A stretch of 64,000 nt of DNA from Streptomyces sp. PH10-H1 (GTDB lineage: Bacteria > Actinomycetota > Actinomycetes > Streptomycetales > Streptomycetaceae): the NCBI RefSeq assembly GCF_030063355.1, contig NZ_JASISZ010000046.1:1-64000 (forward strand), written 5' to 3'. Below are positions 17,280-26,667 of the stretch, piece after piece. The notes beneath the pieces were generated by a model, which did not search any database, was not told the origin of the DNA, and saw only the letters and a list, made by a program, of their open reading frames with translations. Both the position numbers and the translations under genes were made by a program. Position 1 is the stretch's first letter; each line of letters opens with the position of its first letter.

Positions 17280-17726
17280 ATGGCGACTTCAGTTCTTGCC
17301 ACGCGCTCGCACGAAGGCGCAGAACAGACACTCCGCCTTCAACTGGCGCGCCACGGCGACCATCCCGGCATCCTGGACGGGGCCTGGTGGCCCCACTCCC
17401 GTGATCTGGCCCGGGAACTTCCGGTACTGCTCGCCGTCCTCGACCCGCTCTGGGGACGCATCACTCACGCCTCCGTACACCGGGCGACCTGGCCGCACAT
17501 CCCCGGCAAGGTGCCGGCAGCGGGGCACATCCTGCGCCTGGGCTGGTTCGACGCCGAACAGGACGCGCACACGATCAGCCTGCTCTCCTATACGGTCGGC
17601 CGCTGGGACCTGCTGGTCGTCCCCCCGCCACGATCCTGCTACCTGCCGCGTCGCCGGGCAGCGGCTCTCAGTCGTGCGGGACGACGGCGACCGGCGCGTC
17701 GCAGTGGTGCAGTACCGCGTGGGTGA
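17280..17726 (+). CDS. DUF5994 family protein, C-terminus atypical
   Basis: 148-aa protein. Recognisable DUF5994 features are LRLQLARHGDHPGILDGAWWPHS, ELPVLLAVLDPLWGRITHASVH, and VGRWDLLVVPP. Function is unknown, and the family is common beside stress genes in actinomycetes. I chose ATG 17280 for GGGAG just upstream and because the homology begins shortly after. Past LLVVPP the sequence turns Arg/Pro-rich (CYLPRRRAAALSRAGRR) and runs 59 bp antisense into the end of the universal stress protein gene. The usual Ala-rich family C-terminus is missing, which suggests a frameshift near 17625 or a local rearrangement. A candidate regulator box lies upstream. Confidence 0.65.
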   Translation: MATSVLATRSHEGAEQTLRLQLARHGDHPGILDGAWWPHSRDLARELPVLLAVLDPLWGRITHASVHRATWPHIPGKVPAAGHILRLGWFDAEQDAHTISLLSYTVGRWDLLVVPPPRSCYLPRRRAAALSRAGRRRPARRSGAVPRG

Positions 17727-18570
17727 TGGGGCCGATGTGCGTACCGATCGCCGAGTGGTTGGTGCGGCGGCCGACGACGACGAGGGAAGCACCGGATGCC
17801 GCCTCCACCAGATGCTCGGCCGACCTGCCGATCACGGCCTGTGCGGTCACTTCGACGCCGGGGAACTTGTCCCGCCACGGCCGCAGCGCCTCGGTCAGCG
17901 CACCCTCCTCCTGCGCCGCGAACTCGGCGTCCAGTCCGGGATCCAGGACTCCCGGGCAGTAGCCGTAGACCGACGGCGGCTTCCAGCCGTGGATGACGCG
18001 CAGCGTGGCACCGCGCTGGGCCGCGGCGACGAAGGCGAACTCCACCAGCCCCTCGCACGGCCTGGTGGGATCCAGCCCGAGCACCACGTCCCGGTACGGG
18101 GTGGCATTCGACGCCAGTCCGTTCGCGTCGGGCAGGTGCTCGTCCTCCGCCGCCTCCCCCGGCCGCACCAGAACGACCGGCCGCTCGGCGTGAGCGACGG
18201 TGGCCTGCGCGACGGATCCGACGAAGAAGCCGGCGATGCCGCTGAGTCCCCGGGAGCCGAGGACCAGCAGTTCGGCCTCCTCGGCCACGACGGGCAGGAC
18301 CGCTGCGGGCCGACCCGTCAGCTGGTCCGCAGTGATCTCCAGGCCCGGGTGGCCGCGCCGGAGATCGGCGGTGGCGTCGCGCGGAATCCGCTCGGCCCAA
18401 TGCTGTTGCGTCTCGGCAGCCGCGATGGGTGCCTGGGCGGTGGGATGCCGTTCCCAGACGTGGACGACCCGCAACGGCATTCCGCGCCGCAGCGCTTCGC
18501 GGGCGGCCCAATGGGCGGCGGTCATGCTTTCGGGAGAGCCGTCCAGGCCGACGGTGACGGTACGGGACAT
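17668..18570 (-). CDS. Universal stress protein, tandem UspA domains
   Basis: 300-aa cytoplasmic protein of two UspA domains. Domain 1 (about 1-145) starts VTVGLDGSPESMTAAHWAAREAL and ends with the nucleotide-loop motif LVLGSRGLSGIAGFFVGSVAQATVAHAERPVVLV. Domain 2 (about 165-300) runs from DVVLGLDPTRPCEG to VVVGRRTNHSAIGTHIGPITHAVLHHCDAPVAVV. The Gly-rich loops resemble ATP-binding Usp proteins. Domain 2 lacks the usual GSRG form (GRRTNH). Start ATG 18570. Two regulator-like dyads lie 90-125 bp upstream. Homologues are classic members of the DosR dormancy regulon in mycobacteria. The 3' end overlaps the convergent DUF5994 gene. Confidence 0.9.
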   Translation of the reverse strand: MSRTVTVGLDGSPESMTAAHWAAREALRRGMPLRVVHVWERHPTAQAPIAAAETQQHWAERIPRDATADLRRGHPGLEITADQLTGRPAAVLPVVAEEAELLVLGSRGLSGIAGFFVGSVAQATVAHAERPVVLVRPGEAAEDEHLPDANGLASNATPYRDVVLGLDPTRPCEGLVEFAFVAAAQRGATLRVIHGWKPPSVYGYCPGVLDPGLDAEFAAQEEGALTEALRPWRDKFPGVEVTAQAVIGRSAEHLVEAASGASLVVVGRRTNHSAIGTHIGPITHAVLHHCDAPVAVVPHD

Positions 18571-18659
18571 GATGCCTGCCTCAGGTCGGAAAGCCGCGGG
18601 ATGTTCACCGGCTGGGGGATGTTTACTTCCAGCCTCGGTGCTGCCGGGCGCCGGGAGCA

Positions 18660-18675
18660 GGGGCCGCAAGGCCCT
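18660..18675. promoter_or_regulatory. Candidate DevR/OsdR-type box upstream of first stress protein
   Basis: GGGGCCGCAAGGCCCT, about 90 bp upstream of the stress protein start at 18570. One of two boxes in this 150-bp gap. Confidence 0.45.
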
Positions 18676-18679
18676 CATG

Positions 18680-18695
18680 GGGACCGACCGGCCCC
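18680..18695. promoter_or_regulatory. Second candidate box upstream of first stress protein
   Basis: GGGACCGACCGGCCCC, 4 bp beyond the previous box. The paired arrangement is like the double DosR boxes found before strongly induced mycobacterial genes. Confidence 0.45.
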
Positions 18696-18720
18696 TCAGG
18701 GCCAGTCCGTGCGGGGCCGT

Positions 18721-19581
18721 CTACCAGGACGGGACGATTTCGGGTGCCACGGGGACCAGTACGACCGGGCAGTGGGAATGGCGCAGCAAGGCGGAGGTGA
18801 CCGGGCCGAGTTGCGGGCCCAGCCGGCCAGGCCGCCGGTGCGCGGCCACCACGATGACACCGGCCGCGCGCGTTGCCTCCAGCAGGGCATGCGCCGGTCC
18901 TGACCGTACGGAGAGGGTGTGCACGGGAACCCCCGGATGGCGGCACCTCAGCGTTGCCACCACGTGCCCTGGCACGGCGCTCTCGGTTCGTGACCGCAGG
19001 TCGATGTCGTCCTGCACACGGCTGGTGGGCATGGGTACGAGCCCGGCGGGGGCGAGGTGCCGGTAGGTCCAGGCGTGCAGGACGCGCAACGGTGATCCGC
19101 GCCGTGCCGCCTCTTCGAAGGCATACGCGGCGGCGTCGGTGTCGGTGTCGCTTTCAATGCCGAGCAGTACCTCACCGGGTCCCGCGCCGGGCTGCGGCAG
19201 GACGTGGTCACCCCGGACGACCAGGAGCGGGCTGCGGGTGCGGGCCGCCACCCGCAGGCTGACCGAGCCGAGCAGCAATCCGGCGAAGCCGGGCAGGCCG
19301 CGGGAGCCGACGACCGTGAGTGCGGCGTTCCGCCCCCGGCACACCAGTGCCTCGGCCGCGTCTCCGGCGACCGGTGTGGTGCTCAGCGGCAGTCCGGGGT
19401 GGCGGCGCCGTACCCGCGTCGCGGCGGAGGCCAGTACCGGTCCTGCCTCGTCGAGGTCGGGCACGGCGTGGACGATTTCCAGGCCGGCGCCGCGCCGGAC
19501 CGCCTCCGCGGCGGCCTCGTCCAGTGCCCGCACCGCGACGACAGAGCCGTCGACTCCAACGACCACATGCCGGGTAGTCAT
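18721..19581 (-). CDS. Universal stress protein, tandem UspA domains
   Basis: 286-aa two-domain UspA protein. Domain 1: HVVVGVDGSVVAVRALDEAA to TVVGSRGLPGFAGLLLGSVSLRVAARTRSPLLVV. Domain 2: EVLLGIESDTDTDAAAYAFEEA to GVIVVAAHRRPGRLGPQLGPVTSALLRHSHCPVVLV. Domain 1 has the GSRG-type nucleotide loop. In domain 2 it is AHRRPG. Start ATG 19581 (MTTRHVVVG). Same orientation as the neighbouring stress protein. Upstream, shared with the divergent acetyltransferase gene, are two candidate regulator boxes. Confidence 0.9.
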   Translation of the reverse strand: MTTRHVVVGVDGSVVAVRALDEAAAEAVRRGAGLEIVHAVPDLDEAGPVLASAATRVRRRHPGLPLSTTPVAGDAAEALVCRGRNAALTVVGSRGLPGFAGLLLGSVSLRVAARTRSPLLVVRGDHVLPQPGAGPGEVLLGIESDTDTDAAAYAFEEAARRGSPLRVLHAWTYRHLAPAGLVPMPTSRVQDDIDLRSRTESAVPGHVVATLRCRHPGVPVHTLSVRSGPAHALLEATRAAGVIVVAAHRRPGRLGPQLGPVTSALLRHSHCPVVLVPVAPEIVPSW

Positions 19582-19692
19582 GTCTGGTCCTCCGTGTGTT
19601 CGGTCAAGGGTCGGGGCGACCGCGGATCGCGGTCGTCGTCACCGTGGCACCGGCCGGACAGCGGGGGCGAGGGGCGGTTCGGGCCCCCTTGT

Positions 19693-19708
19693 GGGCCCGT
19701 TCGGCCCT
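19693..19708. promoter_or_regulatory. Candidate DevR/OsdR-type box, divergent promoter
   Basis: GGGCCCGTTCGGCCCT between the second stress protein (start 19581) and the GNAT/acyl-CoA synthetase gene (start 19840). It could serve both. Confidence 0.45.
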
Positions 19709-19732
19709 CAGGCACCGGCGGGTGGGCGCAAA

Positions 19733-19746
19733 AGGCCGAACGGCCT
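19733..19746. promoter_or_regulatory. Second candidate box in the divergent promoter
   Basis: AGGCCGAACGGCCT, a perfect 6-bp-arm dyad around AA, about 95 bp before the acetyltransferase start. It lacks the outer GG/CC of the other copies. Confidence 0.35.
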
Positions 19747-19839
19747 CTCGCTCAGCCCGGCCAGCCCCTGTGATCCGCTCCGGATCCGCTGGACCGTGGA
19801 GCCGGGAGCCACAGGGCGCCCGAAGGAGAGAGGTCCGCG

Positions 19840-22537
19840 ATGACGCACACCGCACACCGCACCGGACAGGTCCACGCACTGCTGACTGACGGCAGGACCG
19901 TCGGAATACGGCCCGCGGGGCCCGATGACCACGATCAGATGCGGCGGCTGTACGAGGAGATGTCGGCGGAGAACCTGCGGTTGCGGTTCTTCGGAGTGAG
20001 CCTTCTTTCGGGCCCTCAGGCCGCCGAGCGGGCCTGTGCCCCGCCCCGCCCCGGCCACCGCGCGCTGACCGCATGCTTCGACGGCCGGATCGTGGGAGTC
20101 GCCGAGTACGTATGCGGCTCCGACCCCGCCGAGGCGGAGATCGCGCTGGCGGTCGCCGACGCGTTCCACCACTGCGGCGTCGGCACCTTGCTCCTGGAAC
20201 ATCTCGTGAACGCCGCCCGCGAGGAGGGCATCACCTCCTTCACCGCTGACGCGCTCACGGCGAACCACCCCATCGTGACGGTCTTCGCCGAGCTGGGCCT
20301 CAACACCGCCCGCCGCTTCGAGGGCACAGAAGTGCACTACACGATCCGGCTCGACGAGGACGACGAGCGCTACCTCACAGCCGTCGACGAACGCGGCAGG
20401 ACCGCCGGCACCGCGAGCCTGCGCCCGCTGCTGCGACCGCGCTCCATCGCCGTGGTCGGCGCGGGCACCCGGGCCGGATCGGTCGGGCGGGCGGTCCTGA
20501 AGAACATCCGCGACGCCGGCTTCCCCGGGCAGTTGTACGCGGTCAATCCGCACGCCCATGCCATCCTGCGGATCCCCTGCTATCCGGCCGTCACCGCCCT
20601 GCCGCACCCGCCCGACCTCGCGGTACTCGCCGTGCCCGCACACGCCGTCCCCGAGACCGCCCAGCAGTGCGGCAAGAGCGGAGTGGGCGCCCTGGTCGTG
20701 CTGACCGCCGGCCTGGACCGCCACCAGGCGGCCGACCTGCTCGACGCCTGCCGGCACTACGGGATGCGGCTGGTCGGCCCGAACTGCCTGGGCATCGCCA
20801 ACACCGAGGACGACGTCCGCCTGGACGCCACCTTCGCCGCGGACCGGCCGCTGCCGGGAACCGCCGGGGTCGCCGTACAGTCCGGCGGCATCGGGATCGC
20901 GCTGCTCAGCGGGCTGTCACGGTTGGGGATCGGCGTGTCCAGCTTCGTTTCGCTCGGCGACAAGTACGACGTCAGCGGCAACGATCTGCTCCAGTGGTGG
21001 GAGGGCGACGGCCGCACCGACCTGGCCCTGCTGCATGTGGAGTCCTTCGGCAATCCGCGCGCCTTCTCCCGCACCGCCCGCCGGGATCGCCCGCGGGATG
21101 CCGGTCCTGACGGTCGACGCGGGGCGCTCCGAGGCAGGACGGCGGGCCGCCGCCTCGCACACCGCGGCCGCCGCGACCCCGACCGTGACCCGGCAGGCAC
21201 TGTTCCGCCAGGCCGGGATCACCGCCACCGGCTCCATCGGCGAACTCCTCGACACCGCAGCGTTGTTGCACTCCCAGCCGCTGCCCACCGGCAGCCGGGT
21301 GGCCATCGTGTCCAACGCGGGAGGCGCGGCCGTGCTGGCCGCCGATGCCTGTTCAGAAGCGGGTCTGACCATTCCCGAACTCCCCGCCGACCTCATCGCC
21401 GAACTCCTCGCGCTGCTCCCTGAAGGGGCCTGCGCCACCAACCCCGTGGACGCCTCACCCGCCGTGGGCGCGCGGGCGCTGGGCGCGTGCGTGGACCGGC
21501 TCGCGGAACACGGCGCGGTCGACGCGGTGCTGATCGTCCTGGTGCCCACCGCGCTGGCCGCGGCGACCGGTGACGATCCCACCCGGGCACTGACCGAGGC
21601 CACTCCGGAACGGCGCTCCCGCCCGGTCGTCGCCGTCCTCCTCGACCAGGACGCACGCGTCCGTCTGCTACAGGCCGACGACGGTCCCGTCCCCGCGTAC
21701 GCCGACCCCCAGAACGCCGCCCGCGCCCTGGCCCACGCCGCCGACCGGGCCCGGTGGCTGGCCCAGCCCGCGGGCACCGTCCCGGAGCTGTCCGGAACCG
21801 ACCCGGCGGCCGCCCACACCCGCGTCGGGGAATTCCTCGCCGCCAACCCCGAGGGCGGCTGGCTCGACCCCCGCGGCTGCGCGGCCCTGCTCGACAGCTA
21901 CGGCATACCGCGGCTGCCGCACGAGTGGGCCGAGGACGAGCAGACGGCTGTCGACGCGGCGGCCCGCCTGGCCGGCCCCGGACAGCACGTCGTCCTCAAG
22001 GCCCACTGGCCCGGTCAGCTGCACAAGAGCGACCAGGGCGCGGTTCGGCCGGATCTGAACGGAGAGGCCGACGTCCGGGCCGCCTACCGCGATTTCACGG
22101 CCCGTTTCGGCAAGGTCATGGATGGGGTCCTCGTGCAGCCCATGGCGCAGCACGGCATAGAACTCGTCGCGGGCGTCGTCCAGGACGAGGTCTTCGGCCC
22201 GTTGGTCCTGTTCGGTCTCGGCGGCACCGCCACCGAACTGCTCGCCGACCACGCCGCCCGACTCGCCCCGCTCACCGACCGGGACGTCCATGAGCTGATC
22301 ACCGCACCGCGCTGCGCCCCGCTGCTGTTCGGTTACCGCGGCGGCGGCCCCGTCGAACTCGAGGGACTGGAGCAGCTGCTGCTCCGGCTGTCAACGATGG
22401 CCGGCGATCTGCCGCAGCTCGCCGAGGCCGATCTCAACCCGGTCCTCGCCCGGCCCGACGGCGTCACAGCCCTCGATGTCCGCATCCGCCTGCTCCCCCG
22501 AGAAGCCCACGACCCGTACCTGCGCCGGCTGCGCTGA
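19840..22537 (+). pseudogene. GNAT acetyltransferase fused to NDP-forming acyl-CoA synthetase, split by one extra G
   Basis: Two overlapping frames that together give about 898 aa. Frame 1 (from 19840) holds a GNAT domain (about 15-175, with ALAVADAFHHCGVGTLLLEHL), then the CoA-binding domain (LLRPRSIAVVGAG) and the ligase-CoA domain (VVLTAGLDRHQAADLL, VQSGGIGIALLSGL). It leaves the family after FSRTARR. Frame 2 resumes at GMPVLTVDAGRS and runs through ligase and ATP-grasp parts (VAIVSNAGGAAVL, HVVLKAHWPGQLHKSDQGAV, EADLNPVLAR) to 22537. Removing one G from GGG at 21083-21085 restores RTARRIARGMPVLTV. Related Pat-type fusions acetylate acyl-CoA synthetases. Either a sequencing error or a recent knock-out. 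Confidence 0.8.
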
Positions 22538-22556
22538 GGAGGAGACAGCACGCTGT

Positions 22557-22584
22557 AGGCCGGGCCCCTGGTCCCGTCCGGCCT
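22557..22584. terminator. Possible hairpin terminator after the acetyltransferase gene
   Basis: AGGCCGG and CCGGCCT (7-bp stem, 14-base loop) 20 bp after the stop. The loop contains GGGCCCCTGGTCCC (22562-22575), which also resembles the regulator boxes, so the role is ambiguous. Confidence 0.35.
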
Positions 22585-22695
22585 CCCGCTCCAACCTGCG
22601 AATCTCCTATGAATCCCGCCAGGGGCCCCGGTTCAGAGCCTGCTCAGAGGTTACGACGGCACAGTGGGTCGTCAGCCGATGAGAGGGGTTACATC

Positions 22696-24430
22696 GTGGC
22701 GACGACCTACGACCGCCGGGCGGCCGGGCACCGGTCCGCGCCGCCCGAGCCGCGCGGCCGCCGTTCACCGGCCGGGCCGGTGCTCGCCCTGATCGGGGCA
22801 GGGGCGATCGCGGTGCTCGCGCTGTGGTGGAACGACACCCCCGCGATCGTCGGCCCCGCGGGCTGGCTGATCGGCGCGGGCCGCATAGCCGGCCTCCTCA
22901 CCGGATACGGATGCGCCGTCCTGGTCGGCCTGATGGCCAGGATCCCCGCCCTGGAACGCGGAGCGGGCAGTGATCGCGTGGCCCGCTGGCACGCGATGGC
23001 CGGGCGGTACACCATCAGCCTGCTCCTGGCCCAAATCGTCCTGATCATCACCGGTTACGCGGTCCAGGCCAGTACCTCCGTGGTGCACGAAACCACCACG
23101 GTGGTGCTCAACTATCCGGAGATGCTCAAAGGGACCGCCGGAGCCCTGATTCTGATCGCCGTCGGGGTGGTCTCCGCGCGCGCGATACGCCGCCGGGTCA
23201 GCTACGAGTTCTGGTACTACCTGCACGTTCTGACCTACCTCGCACTGTTCCTCGCCTTCGGCCACCAAATCGCCCTCGGAGCCGATTTCGCCGGGCACGC
23301 GGCGGCGCAGAACGCCTGGTACGCCCTGTATCTCGGGGTTACGGCGCTCGTGCTGTGGTTCCGGGTCCTTGCCCCGGTGCGCCTGAATGCCCGGCACCGG
23401 CTGCGCGTGGCGGCCACGGTCCGCGAAGCGCCCGGCGTCGTCTCCGTCCTGATCCAAGGGCGCCGGCTGGAGGAGCTGAACGCCGAACCGGGGCAGTTTC
23501 TGCGCTGGCGGTTTCTCACCTCCGGACTGTGGTGGACCTCCAGCCCGTACTCCCTGTCGGCCGCCCAGCGGCCGGACCGGTTGCGCATCACCGTCAAAGC
23601 GGTCGTCGAACCCAGTGCGGCCCTGGCCGCGCTGCGACCCGGCACCCGCATCTGGGCGGAGGGCCCGTGCGCTGACCTCGGACCGCAGGACTCGCCCCAA
23701 GGTGCTGCTGCTCGCAGGCGGAGTGGGGATCACCCCGCTGCGCGCGCTGTTCGAGACCCTGCCGGCCCGGCCGGGCGACCTGACCCTGCTGTACCGGGCA
23801 CGTACATCCCGGTATCTGGCGCTGCGCGGTGAGCTGGAGTCGATAGCGGCGGCCCGCGGGGCCCGGCTGTACTACGCGGTCAATGATCCGGACGGCACCC
23901 GCGCCTCCATCACCGCGCGCGACGGCTGGTTCAGCGCCCGCTACGCGGGCTCCCTCGACCCGACCGGCCTCGTCAAAGGGTGGGCGGTGGAACGGGCCGC
24001 CGCGATGCTGCGTTCCTCCGGCGCCGACACCGTCTGCGTCAACGGCGGCGGTGATGTGCAACTGCACGGCGGACCGTGGCGTGTGGGCGTGGCCGACCCG
24101 CTGCGGCCCGGAAGGATCGCGGCCAGGATCGAGACGTCGCACGGCCTGGCCGTGGCCACCTCGGGCCCCGCCGAGCGCGGCTGCCACATCCTCGACCCGC
24201 GCACCGGCGCTCCGCCGGCCCCTTCCCTCGCTTCCATCACGGTCATCGGCCGCAGCCTGACCGAGGCCGACGCCTGGGCCACGGCCCCCTACGCCATGGG
24301 CGCCGCCCGGGCCCGCGGCTGGCTCGAGCAGCTCCCGGGCACGGAGGCCTTCGCCGTCGCATCCGACGGCAGCACCTGGCAGACCAGCGGGTTCGCCAGG
24401 ACAGCCGTCCCGGGTCCGGCCCAGGTGTAG
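22696..24430 (+). pseudogene. Chimera: ferric-reductase-like flavoprotein joined to the C-terminal half of ApbE
   Basis: Starts at GTG 22696 (GAGAGGGG upstream) with about 6 membrane segments, including a ferric-reductase-type haem bundle (WHAMAGRYTISLLLAQIVL, RRVSYEFWYYLHVLTYLALF). An FAD domain follows (GQFLRWRFLTSGLWWTSSPYSLS). A frameshift occurs near 23672: after IWAEGP the normal continuation ALTSDRRTRPKVLLLAGGVG is in the next frame. The NAD domain (GGVGITPLRALFETL) breaks off near NDPDGTRASITA, about 23920, and changes in frame into an ApbE-type FMN transferase C-terminus (DPTGLVKGWAVERAA, VNGGGDVQLHG, ATSGPAERGCHILDPRTG). Relatives have reductase, FMN-binding protein and ApbE as separate neighbours, so a deletion has probably fused the ends. 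The response regulator follows 81 bp later. Confidence 0.75.
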
Positions 24431-24511
24431 CCCGCTCAGCGCGGATTCAGACGAAACACACAGCGGAGCCGCCGCCCGCTGGACGACGCTTCGGGAGATG
24501 CTGACAGGACC

Positions 24512-25246
24512 ATGGACACTCACCGCGCGCAGCCCTTCCTGCATCGCCCCGACGGGACGCCGGTGCGAGTCCTCGTGGTCGACGACGAGCCCGACCTGGC
24601 CGAGGTGCTGGCCGGCGCCCTGACCGGCGAGGGCTGGCACGTCCGCACGGCCGCCGACGGTGCCACCGCACTCAGCACAGCCCGCGAATTCCGTCCCGAC
24701 GCGGTCGTCCTTGACTGGATGCTCCCGGACATGGACGGCCTGCGGGTGCTGCGCGACCTTCGCCGCGATGCCGCGCGCGTCTGCGTCCTGTTTCTGACCG
24801 CCCGGGACTCGGTCGAGGACCGGATCGCCGGCATCACCGCCGGCGGGGACGACTACGTCACCAAGCCGTTCAGCCTGGAGGAGGTGCTGGCCCGGCTCCG
24901 CGGGCTGCTGCGCCGGTCCGGTATGGCCACCGAGCCGGGCGAGAACTGGCTGGCTGTCGGGGATCTCATGATGGACGAGGAAGCCGGGGAGGTCAGACGC
25001 GGGAGCGAGATCGTGGACCTGTCCCGCACCGAGTTCGAACTCCTGCGGTACTTGATGCGCAATCCGCGCCGCGTGCTGTCCAAGGAGCAGATCCTCGACC
25101 GGGTCTGGGCCTACGATTTCGGCGGCCGTGCCCATGTCGTCGAGCTCTACATCAGCTATCTGCGGAAGAAGATCGACTCGGGCCGGCATCCGATGATCCA
25201 TACGGTCCGCGGCGTCGGTTACGTCCTCAAGCCGGAGTCCTCGTGA
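24512..25246 (+). CDS. OmpR/PhoB-family response regulator
   Basis: 244-aa regulator. The receiver domain has acidic pair VVDDE, phospho-acceptor Asp68 in VVLDWMLPD, and Lys in DDYVTKPFSL. The C-terminal winged helix reads EIVDLSRTEFELLRYLMRNPRRVLSKEQIL to VELYISYLRKKID and GVGYVLK. It begins with an unusual extra 16 residues (MDTHRAQPFLHRPDGT). GTG 25243 of the kinase overlaps its stop by 4 bp. Paired with the kinase, and adjacent to the reductase/ApbE chimera. In related actinomycetes such a pair often accompanies the reductase-FMN_bind-ApbE set, so it may control a flavin-based electron pathway that is now broken here. Confidence 0.92.
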   Translation: MDTHRAQPFLHRPDGTPVRVLVVDDEPDLAEVLAGALTGEGWHVRTAADGATALSTAREFRPDAVVLDWMLPDMDGLRVLRDLRRDAARVCVLFLTARDSVEDRIAGITAGGDDYVTKPFSLEEVLARLRGLLRRSGMATEPGENWLAVGDLMMDEEAGEVRRGSEIVDLSRTEFELLRYLMRNPRRVLSKEQILDRVWAYDFGGRAHVVELYISYLRKKIDSGRHPMIHTVRGVGYVLKPESS

Positions 25247-26667
25247 GGCGACCGCCCCCGCACACCCTGCGGGGCCAGCTCACCGCCGGACTCGTGTGCC
25301 TCCTCGCCATCGCCTGCCTTGCTGTCGGCGTGACCACGGCCCTCGCCCTGCGCGGCTTCCTCATGGGACGTGTGGACCAGCAGCTCACCTCTTCCGGCGG
25401 CCGTTTCGCCGCCAGCCTGGAACACGAAGCGCACCCCGACGCCGACAACCAGCCCGACACCCGCGGCCAAGCGGAGGCCACCTTCGGGGCCAGGCTGCTG
25501 AAGGGCTCGGTCACCCAGGCCGCCGTGGTCGATGACAAGAACGACCGCCGCGTGCCGCTGACCGCGGGCGACCAGCGGACCCTGGCAGCCGTCCCGGCCG
25601 ACAGCCGGGGTCACCGCATCCGGCTCTCCGCGCTCGGCTCCTACCGGGTCGTGGCCGTCTCCGGCGACGACGGCGACGTCCTGATCACCGGCCTGCCGCT
25701 GCACCCGGTGGAGGAGACCATCCACCACCTGGAAGCCGTGGAGACTGTGGTGTTCGGCGTGGCACTCCTGGTCACCGGCATCGCGGGTGCCCTGTGGGTG
25801 CGGGTCTCACTGCGTCCCCTGCGGCGGGTCACCGCGCAAGCCGCGAGCGTCGCCCGGCTGCCGCTCGCCAGCGGCGAGGTGGCCATGCCCGGCCCCCTGA
25901 CCGTCAGTGATCCGCGCACAGAGGTCGGCCAGGTCGCAACCGCGGTCAACCAGATGCTCGGACACGTCGGAGACGCCCTCGCCCAGCGGCACGCGAGCGA
26001 GGAGAGGCTGCGGCACTTCGCCGCGGACGCCAGCCACGAACTGCGCACCCCGGTCGCCAACATCCGCGGCCACGCCGAACTCGCCCTGCGCCACCCCGAG
26101 CCCGTGCCCGCACCGGTACGTCACTCCCTCGAACGCGTCCAGTCCGAATCCCAGCGCATGACCCATCTCGTCGATGACCTGCTGCTCCTCGCCCGGCTCG
26201 ACGCTGGGCGGCCCCTCGAACGCGAGACGGTCGATCTGACCCGGCTGGTCCTGGACGCAACGGACGACGCGCGGGCAGCAGGGCCCGGTCACCGCTGGCT
26301 GCTCGACCTGCCCGAGGAACCCGTGACGGTCACCGGCGACGCCCACCGCCTCCAGCAGGTGATAGGCAACCTCCTCGCCAACGCCCGCGCCCACACCCCG
26401 TCCGGCACCGAGGTCACCGGGCGGCTCGCTACGCAGGACACCGGCATCCACCTGACCGTGACCGACAACGGACCCGGAATCCCCGCGGAACTCCAGCCCG
26501 AGGTGTTCGGCCGCTTCGTCCGCGCGGACCACAGCCGCTCCCGCACCACGGGCAGTACCGGTCTCGGCCTGGCCATCGTCCACGCGGTCGTCACCGCCCA
26601 CGGCGGCACCGTCAACCTCACCAGCACCCCCGGCCACACCGCCTTCGAGGTGACGCTCCCCCGCTGA
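25243..26667 (+). CDS. Membrane sensor histidine kinase (HAMP, HisKA)
   Basis: 474-aa kinase. TM1 (about 9-35, LRGQLTAGLVCLLAIACLAVG), extracytoplasmic sensor region of about 125 residues with no recognised domain, TM2 (VVFGVALLVTGIAGALWV), HAMP linker (SLRPLRRVTAQAASVA), HisKA with His265 in ASHELRTPVANIRGHAELAL, and HATPase with N-box VIGNLLANARAHTP, G1 TDNGPGIP and G2 TGSTGLGLAIV. GTG start overlaps the regulator's TGA (GTGA). Classical two-gene two-component operon. The signal is unknown. Confidence 0.92.
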   Translation: MRRPPPHTLRGQLTAGLVCLLAIACLAVGVTTALALRGFLMGRVDQQLTSSGGRFAASLEHEAHPDADNQPDTRGQAEATFGARLLKGSVTQAAVVDDKNDRRVPLTAGDQRTLAAVPADSRGHRIRLSALGSYRVVAVSGDDGDVLITGLPLHPVEETIHHLEAVETVVFGVALLVTGIAGALWVRVSLRPLRRVTAQAASVARLPLASGEVAMPGPLTVSDPRTEVGQVATAVNQMLGHVGDALAQRHASEERLRHFAADASHELRTPVANIRGHAELALRHPEPVPAPVRHSLERVQSESQRMTHLVDDLLLLARLDAGRPLERETVDLTRLVLDATDDARAAGPGHRWLLDLPEEPVTVTGDAHRLQQVIGNLLANARAHTPSGTEVTGRLATQDTGIHLTVTDNGPGIPAELQPEVFGRFVRADHSRSRTTGSTGLGLAIVHAVVTAHGGTVNLTSTPGHTAFEVTLPR

